Shown here piece after piece: positions 58,646 through 64,000 of a DNA stretch of 64,000 bases. The stretch's first letter is position 1, and each line of letters opens with the position of its first letter. The position numbers were made by a program, and so were the translations under genes. The stretch covers positions 1 through 64,000 of the forward strand of contig JBDOQK010000065.1 in assembly GCA_040437565.1 (NCBI GenBank), written 5' to 3'. Origin of the DNA: Albugo candida. Its lineage: Eukaryota > Oomycota > Peronosporomycetes > Albuginales. The notes under the pieces are model-generated. The model was not told the origin of the DNA. It saw nothing but the letters and a program-made list of their open reading frames with translations, and did not search any database.

Positions 58646-60385
58646 ATGAAGCCGAATGCGCTCATGTGCGTCGCCATTGTGAGCTTGATAGCGTCTTCTC
58701 TGTTCCTTGGATACTCATATGACGAAGTTAATGCATCACCAAAGTCACCGCAAGAGAACCTGCATGAGAAAAAGTCGATTGTCCGTCCCAATGAAGGCGC
58801 GTTTGCGACCATTTTTTATGATTATGGTAGAGACAGCGACGACCTACTATTGTCTGTACGAGTCCTCATGCGTTCCATCAAAGATTCCAACACCAAATAC
58901 CGCAAATTTGTGCTCGTTCCTGAGGACGGATTACGTCAGAAAACAGAGAAATTATTTCGACGCGATGGCGAAATTGAGATCATTCAAGTGGACATTCCGA
59001 ATGTGTTTCGTGACACCGTTCTGACCGATCGTAGAGCCCATTTGATGCATATGCGCAACAAGCTAGCTATTTGGGATGATCCGATACTGAATGAAATGAA
59101 GCGAATTGTGTATTTGGATCCTGAGAATTTAGTGTTACAAAATATGGATGAGGTATTCGACTGTCATGATTTCTGTGCGGTAGATAATGGTCAGGCTGTC
59201 GTGTATGCCAATTCATTACTAGTCATCTCACCCGATAGTCTTCCTGTTCGGAATTTGTATGCTGATGCAATTGACAGCTTTATGATATCGGGGAGATCGT
59301 ATAATTATATAGGAATCACGCAAGGTTTCATCCCTGGTCTTTTCGAAGCGTTTGAAGAGAGTCAATTGTTTTATGGATCCAGAGATCAAATTCCCAACGA
59401 TATCGACGCGCCGGAAGAGAACGCAATCGATAGGGACACACAACCGTTATTGTATCGACTTCCATTTTACTATAGTATCAACCATATGGTGTACTATGAA
59501 CGTTTGAATTGGGACCTTTACAAATGCAAATCAAACACAAATGGGACTGTTTCGGCATATATCGAGCCACAAACGGATGCGCAAAATCAGCTGATTGGTA
59601 GTAGTGACGGCATTCCAGGTCCATTGCTCAGTTTCAAGTATGGCGGCGAAATTGTTCGACCCGGACTTTGGTTACCGTATGTCTATTTCTCTGTGTTTTG
59701 GCATTGGCAGGCACACCGAGCACGACTCGAGGAAAATCGTGGGCAAGAATTTGCAACTCATTTTATAGCAAATAGTATCATTTTTGGGCTTCTTTGGTAC
59801 TTTTATGTGAAAATGTGTCTCAATGTATCGACACCTCGGAGTGATTCATCCATTCGACAATCTCATGGAAAAGCGCCGTCCACGTCAGCATCTACGAATC
59901 ATTTGAATGCGTGGATGATGCGAATGGTATGTCGTGCTTCCTGTAATATCTTAAGTTTCTTCTCCATGGCCCCACCGTTATCGAGCATGTTTCTTGTTAT
60001 AATCATATTCCTACTTGCCATTTGTTCGGTTTCCGCAAGAATGGAGCCAATGTATGCGTTTGTGTTATGGATTTATATCGATAACTTGCTCATCTTAACC
60101 GCGTTGATCATCATTCACGTTGCAGATTCATTACGTCGCCCTAATCAGAACGGCAATACGACACGAACGCCCTCCATCTTCCTATGCAGTGCATTTTGGT
60201 CAAGCTTGAAAAAAATTCGGCTGCATACAATTCTCCTTCTGACGCTATTGTTTTTTGTCAAACACGCGGAAATGATTAAGAATCCTGTGTTTCGTCCCGT
60301 CGTACTAATCGGTACATTAGCAGCAGTCTTGGGGTCACAAATGCATCTTCTTTGGAAGCAGATTGTACGGTTGAAAACGCCATAA
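58646..60385 (+). CDS. GT8/glycogenin-like membrane glycosyltransferase
   Basis: A 579-aa intronless frame. An N-terminal signal-anchor (ALMCVAIVSLIASSLFLGYS) precedes a GT-A fold. KLAIWDDPILNEMKRIVYLD is followed by PENLVLQNMDEVFD, the region that in glycogenin/PGSIP-type GT8 enzymes carries the metal-binding D-x-D. Here it reads YLDPE, keeping the first Asp but with Glu in the third position. NHMVYYERLNWDLY is the later conserved region. The C-terminal 200 residues have about four to five hydrophobic membrane segments (FIANSIIFGLLWYFYVKMC, SMFLVIIIFLLAICSV). This layout fits plant/fungal inositol-phosphorylceramide glucuronosyltransferase-like GT8 enzymes of the Golgi more than glycogenin (inference). 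Substrate unknown. Confidence 0.7.
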   Translation: MKPNALMCVAIVSLIASSLFLGYSYDEVNASPKSPQENLHEKKSIVRPNEGAFATIFYDYGRDSDDLLLSVRVLMRSIKDSNTKYRKFVLVPEDGLRQKTEKLFRRDGEIEIIQVDIPNVFRDTVLTDRRAHLMHMRNKLAIWDDPILNEMKRIVYLDPENLVLQNMDEVFDCHDFCAVDNGQAVVYANSLLVISPDSLPVRNLYADAIDSFMISGRSYNYIGITQGFIPGLFEAFEESQLFYGSRDQIPNDIDAPEENAIDRDTQPLLYRLPFYYSINHMVYYERLNWDLYKCKSNTNGTVSAYIEPQTDAQNQLIGSSDGIPGPLLSFKYGGEIVRPGLWLPYVYFSVFWHWQAHRARLEENRGQEFATHFIANSIIFGLLWYFYVKMCLNVSTPRSDSSIRQSHGKAPSTSASTNHLNAWMMRMVCRASCNILSFFSMAPPLSSMFLVIIIFLLAICSVSARMEPMYAFVLWIYIDNLLILTALIIIHVADSLRRPNQNGNTTRTPSIFLCSAFWSSLKKIRLHTILLLTLLFFVKHAEMIKNPVFRPVVLIGTLAAVLGSQMHLLWKQIVRLKTP

Positions 60386-60437
60386 GGAAGATGTAGTGGA
60401 AGCGTAGTTTGAAAGTGATTTATTCGCATACTAGCAA

Positions 60438-61493
60438 TCAAAGCTTCGATTCTGTTCTTACCATCGATTCTTGTGGTACTATTTCTTCCTTCTCGGGGTC
60501 TGTTGCATTCTCAAAATCGGTAATGCGAGCCCAAAGATCTCGTACGTCTTCAATCGCGGTAGATTGAGAAGGATCGATGTTATGGCCCTTGGAACGCGTC
60601 CATTTCACCTCGCTTATCCATCCTCCATAGCTCTCATAAATGCGTCCAGATGACTTAACGTCTTCATGACAAAGATAGGCAACCAGTGGCGCTACACATT
60701 CTGGCTTTAGCTTTTCAAATAGTTCTTCCGGCATTATATTCTTCGTCATTGCCGATCCTGCCGTTGGTGCCACCATATTCACTTTGATGTTTCGGCTAGC
60801 ACCTTCTTTTGCTAGAGTCTTTCCAAATCCAATGATTCCCGCCTTTGCGGCTGCATAGTTGGCTTGTCCGAATCGCCCATACAGTCCAGTTGTCGATGTT
60901 ATGAGTACAACCCGACCGTACTTTTGCTTGCGTAAATGAGGCCAAGCAGCAAATGTGACCGCAAATGCTGCCAACACTCTGTTAAGACGCTTTCGATGCG
61001 ATAAAGAAACAGCGTACTTCCTTTAAGATGAACATCGAGAACCGCCTTCCATTGTTCTTTGTTCATTTTCGCAAAGCTCTGATCGCGCAATATCCCCGCA
61101 TTATTGACCACAATGTCGACTTTATTGTAATGTTTCAAAGCTGTTGCGACGACATTCTCACCATTTACGACTGAATTGAAGTCTGCGACTGCCTGTCCGC
61201 CTATCGTAACATCGAAACATTGGAAACTACAGTGCTGACGAACCGATAGTGCGTACCCTTCTCTCTGATCTCTTTGACAACGTCGTCGGCAGTAGTTCCT
61301 TTCTCTGATGAAGTGATATCATTCACAATGCTACGAGCACCAAACGCAATTTATTACAATCAAAATAGATGAAGGAAAAGTAGTGTTACATGCTTGCACC
61401 CCTGGAGGCTAATAATAAAGCGTACGCACGCCCCAATCCAGCACCAGCACCCGTAACAATTGCAACTTTTCCATCAAAGCGGAGTGGCGACAT
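60438..61493 (-). CDS. Peroxisomal MFE-2-type short-chain dehydrogenase with PTS1
   Basis: Exons 61493-61390, 61330-61257, 61200-61018 and 60967-60438 (296 aa), introns of 50-59 bp. It matches the (3R)-hydroxyacyl-CoA dehydrogenase domain of multifunctional enzyme 2 (HSD17B4), which oxidises 3-hydroxyacyl-CoA in peroxisomal beta-oxidation. Motifs: the start [20 protein letters not shown] with the NAD-binding GxxxGxG, then [10 protein letters not shown], then the catalytic Ser and Tyr-x3-Lys (ANYAAAKAG). HNIDPSQ and [14 protein letters not shown] follow, as at the end of that domain. The enoyl-CoA hydratase and SCP2 parts are absent: the frame stops after RTESKL, a perfect SKL peroxisomal targeting signal. 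It is tail-to-tail with GT8 (52 bp) and head-to-head with GAD. Confidence 0.9.
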
Positions 61494-61582
61494 CGTTTTG
61501 AAATAGCGTGGTATACACATTTTCAGTGCTGTGACATGTGAAGAAAGATCCAAAAGCTTCATTATTGACTGTTCCTTTTGCA
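61494..61582. promoter_or_regulatory. 89-bp bidirectional intergenic region
   Basis: Only 89 bp separate the start codons of the SDR (minus, 61493) and glutamate decarboxylase (plus, 61583); 44 bp if GAD starts at 61538. Both promoters must overlap, or sit in the neighbouring gene. No specific element is assigned. Confidence 0.6.
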
Positions 61583-63251
61583 ATGCAGCTTTCTTCCGAT
61601 AAATTCCCGCAGAGGTTTTCCACACAAGAAGATGAAGAGCCGCCTTGTCGTCTAAGTGATGCAACGGCTCCATTGTATGGCCATCCACTTCTTTCAGCAG
61701 AGCTTCCGACAACGGAATTTCCTAAGAACACGGTGCCAGCTCGAGTTGCTCATCAGATAATCCGAGATGAATTGGCGCTGGATGGGAATCCAAAAATGAA
61801 TGTACGATTGCTCTCTCTCAAAATGTGCTTTTCACTATTTTGCATCTCAGTTGGCTACATTCGTGACGACGTATATGGAGCCAGAAGCCGAAGATTTGAT
61901 GGTGGAAGGGCTCCGTAAAAACTTTATTGATTTGGATGAATACCCACAAACAGCTGAGATCCATAACCGATGCGTAACGATTCTTTCAAATCTTTATCAT
62001 GCACCGCTCGGTCCGGGAGATCGAGGTACAGGGACTGGATGTGTCGGGTCTTCGGAAGCAATCATGTTGGCCGGATTGGCGCTGAAACGTCGATGGAAAG
62101 ACCGTCGCATAGCTGCAGGATTGCCATATGACAAGCCAAATATGGTAATGGGATCGAATGTCCAGGTATGATGTAGAACGGATTGCTTTGTGATATCGGC
62201 TAACGTGAAATTCCAAGGTTTGTTGGCACAAAATGTGCAAGTATTTCGAAATTGAGGCTCGAGAAGGTGTGTTTTGGTGACAATGACAAATAGAAAAATA
62301 TTCTCAAACGTATTCGTTCATGCAGCGGATGTATCGGAAGATTGTCTTGTACTCACTGCAGAGCGCGCGGTGGCACTAGTGGACGAAAACACAATCGGTG
62401 TGTGCGCGATATTGGGAAGCACATTCAACGGCGAGTACGAAAATGTGAAAGAAATTCATGACGCCATGGTTAAAGTGAATCAAGAGCATGGTTGGGGCAT
62501 ACCTATTCACGTGGATGCAGCAAGTGGAGGCTTTATTGCTCCATTTCTCAATCCCGAGCTCGAGTGGGACTTTCGTCTTCCCAATGTCAAATCAATAAAT
62601 GTCAGTGGACACAAATTTGGGCTTGTATATGCGGGGATTGGATGGGCTCTGTGGCGTGAGCCAGAAGATCTTCCTGCGGATCTTGTCTTTCACGTCAATT
62701 ATTTGGGCGGTGATCAATCCTCATTCACCCTAAATTTCTCCAAAGGTGCTGGAAATGTGATCGCACAATATTACAACATTTTGCGCTTCGGATTTCATGG
62801 GTATCGTCTGATTATGCGGGCTTCTATGGATACAGCTGCGTATCTACGAAGTGCACTTGTTGCCACCGGCCACTTTCGTATCGTCGACAAGCAGCACATG
62901 CCACTAGTTGCTTTCTGTCTGATCAATTCTGAGCGATACAGCTGCTTTGATATCCAAGACAAATTGAGAAGCCGTGGGTGGATTGTGCCCGCGTACAAAT
63001 GTTCCAAAGGTGCACAAGGACTGACCATAATGCGTGTTGTGGTCAAGCAGAATTTTGCATACCATATGGCAAACATGCTGGTGGCAGACATCCTCCACGC
63101 AATCGAACAACTGGAAAAGCATCATGTTCTTGTTTCTGCAGCTATGAAATCATCCGATGGCGCTTCGAACCGATTTCGAGATTTGGCTCATTCGATCCGA
63201 ACCAATTTGGCTCACCAGCATTCCAACGCTCGTACTGGTGGCATTTGCTAA
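61583..63251 (+). CDS. GAD: Glutamate decarboxylase
   Basis: A PLP-dependent enzyme converting glutamate to GABA and CO2. Exons 61583-61801, 61851-62165, 62218-62266 and 62326-63251 give 502 aa, the usual length for plant- and bacterial-type GADs. Order: [19 protein letters not shown], then [20 protein letters not shown] (joined by splicing), [20 protein letters not shown] at the cofactor site, [30 protein letters not shown] with the PLP-binding Asp, and [15 protein letters not shown] with the Schiff-base Lys. The short exon 3 (49 bp) is needed to keep the frame. An in-frame ATG at 61538 would add 15 residues. The C-terminal tail is short and shows no clear Trp-containing calmodulin-binding site. 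An AATAAA lies at 63335-63340. It converges with UBC12 at 104 bp. Confidence 0.95.
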
Positions 63252-63355
63252 GTGTATGGAATGAATGCTTTGATGTCGTAATGTAATCGATGGACGCTCA
63301 GATCTGAGTTGCCGTAATTTACTGTAAAGAGCGGAATAAAGGCCTGTGATTTATT

Positions 63356-64000
63356 TCAATTTATAAAGCGTTCGAAATCGATTCCTTGTATGCTATATCC
63401 TCGCAGTGTTCGCTTGACGATCCTAGCAAATTCGCTTGGATTACTACGAAATAGCTCTGCCGCTTCTGTGGATGATTGTCCTTGTCACATGATTCATTCC
63501 TGCAACAAGTAGAGAGCGTACCTCTATTCAGTGGATCGTCCGAATTAGGTTCATAGAACAGATAGATCAAGCCATAAATGACCGAGTTGATGTCCAAGAC
63601 TGGTTTCCAGTCTTCCCGTAGAATATTTAGACAAACATTCCCATCCAAATCAATGTTCGGATGGTATATCTACACGAAACGATCAGATATCAAAGTGTGC
63701 TCACTGCGTACTTACCTTTGTATGACACCGGACTTTTGGAGGCTCATGAGGATACATCTGCAAAGTACGAGCGTGAGACTCTCTTTGTTGAATACTAGCT
63801 CAGATAGCATACTGGCGGAATCCGAAAGCTAAAATTGTACGCAGCGCCTTTCCAATAGCCATTATCGACTTTTATCTTGACACAAAAATCGAAATCGGTG
63901 CGGATCGCTTTTCATCACGGATAGGATCAGATACCTTCACGTTGAAGACTGTCAAGTCGTTTGTATCGGGAAATGTTACGTTTGCTGCATCGCCACCATC
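63356..64000 (-). CDS. UBC12: NEDD8-conjugating enzyme UBC12, 5' end beyond window
   Basis: An E2 that receives NEDD8 from the E1 and passes it to cullins, activating cullin-RING ubiquitin ligases. Five exons are seen: 64000-63935 (continues off the edge), 63875-63813, 63757-63716, 63669-63522 and 63465-63356, with introns of 46-59 bp, encoding the last 142 residues of an expected 180 or so. Signatures: [20 protein letters not shown], then NVCLNILREDWKPVLDINSV with the catalytic Cys, and EPNSDDPLNREAAELF with RIVKRTLRGY. These are typical of UBC12 rather than other E2s. The N-terminal NEDD8-E1 docking peptide is outside the window. The stop at 63356 overlaps a TGAAATAAA string that could serve as its polyadenylation signal. 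Confidence 0.95.

Noticed and set aside
1-64000. CRISPR arrays, toxin-antitoxin or phage-like defence systems
   Set aside because: No spaced short repeats or such genes were seen. Spliced genes show that this is eukaryotic nuclear DNA.

Overview
Eukaryotic nuclear DNA, most likely from an oomycete. The Albugo (white rust) type of compact, AT-leaning genome is my best guess, but this is inference: introns are almost all 46-62 bp with GT..AG borders, the LTR-retrotransposon gag relic resembles oomycete elements, and the gene set (MFE-2-like SDR, glutamate decarboxylase, NEDD8 E2, ALG3, PIG-X/Pbn1, MOZART1, CPSF160) is an ordinary stramenopile housekeeping set. No prokaryotic operon, CRISPR array or phage was seen.

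The window has two halves. Positions 1 to about 35,000 are gene-poor and full of decayed sequence. They hold copia-like and gypsy-like LTR retrotransposon relics, a LINE relic, two adjacent decayed DDE transposons, and a tRNA-derived SINE-like patch. They also hold two diverged broken copies of a NUP98-NUP96-type nucleoporin gene (2.1-6.7 kb and 19.9-26.3 kb), one of them interrupted by a broken 5' half of a catalase gene, and an unrecognised pseudogene at 7.7-9.6 kb. Only two tiny candidate secreted-peptide genes are plausible there.

Positions 35,071 to 64,000 are gene-dense, with intergenic distances often of 50-250 bp. In order: CPSF160 (+), a secreted-like orphan (+), retroelement debris, PIG-X/Pbn1 (+), an unknown 307-aa protein (-), a FAM21-like WASH/capping-protein partner (+), a MYND/coiled-coil/multi-PDZ protein (+), MOZART1 (-), ALG3 with an extra C-terminal domain (+), a nucleotidyltransferase with a probable beta-helix tail (+), a GT8-type glycosyltransferase (+), a peroxisomal MFE-2-like SDR (-), glutamate decarboxylase (+), and the 5'-truncated NEDD8 E2 UBC12 (-). 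ALG3, PIG-X/Pbn1, the GT8 enzyme and perhaps the nucleotidyltransferase share glycan assembly. MOZART1, the FAM21-like protein and the PDZ scaffold concern the cytoskeleton or membranes. No co-transcribed unit is implied.

There are ten gaps, each of exactly 100 N. Most are flanked by near-identical copies of the same sequence on both sides, which points to unmerged contig ends rather than real tandem duplication. Exon models were built by hand from reading frames and GT/AG borders and are predictions.
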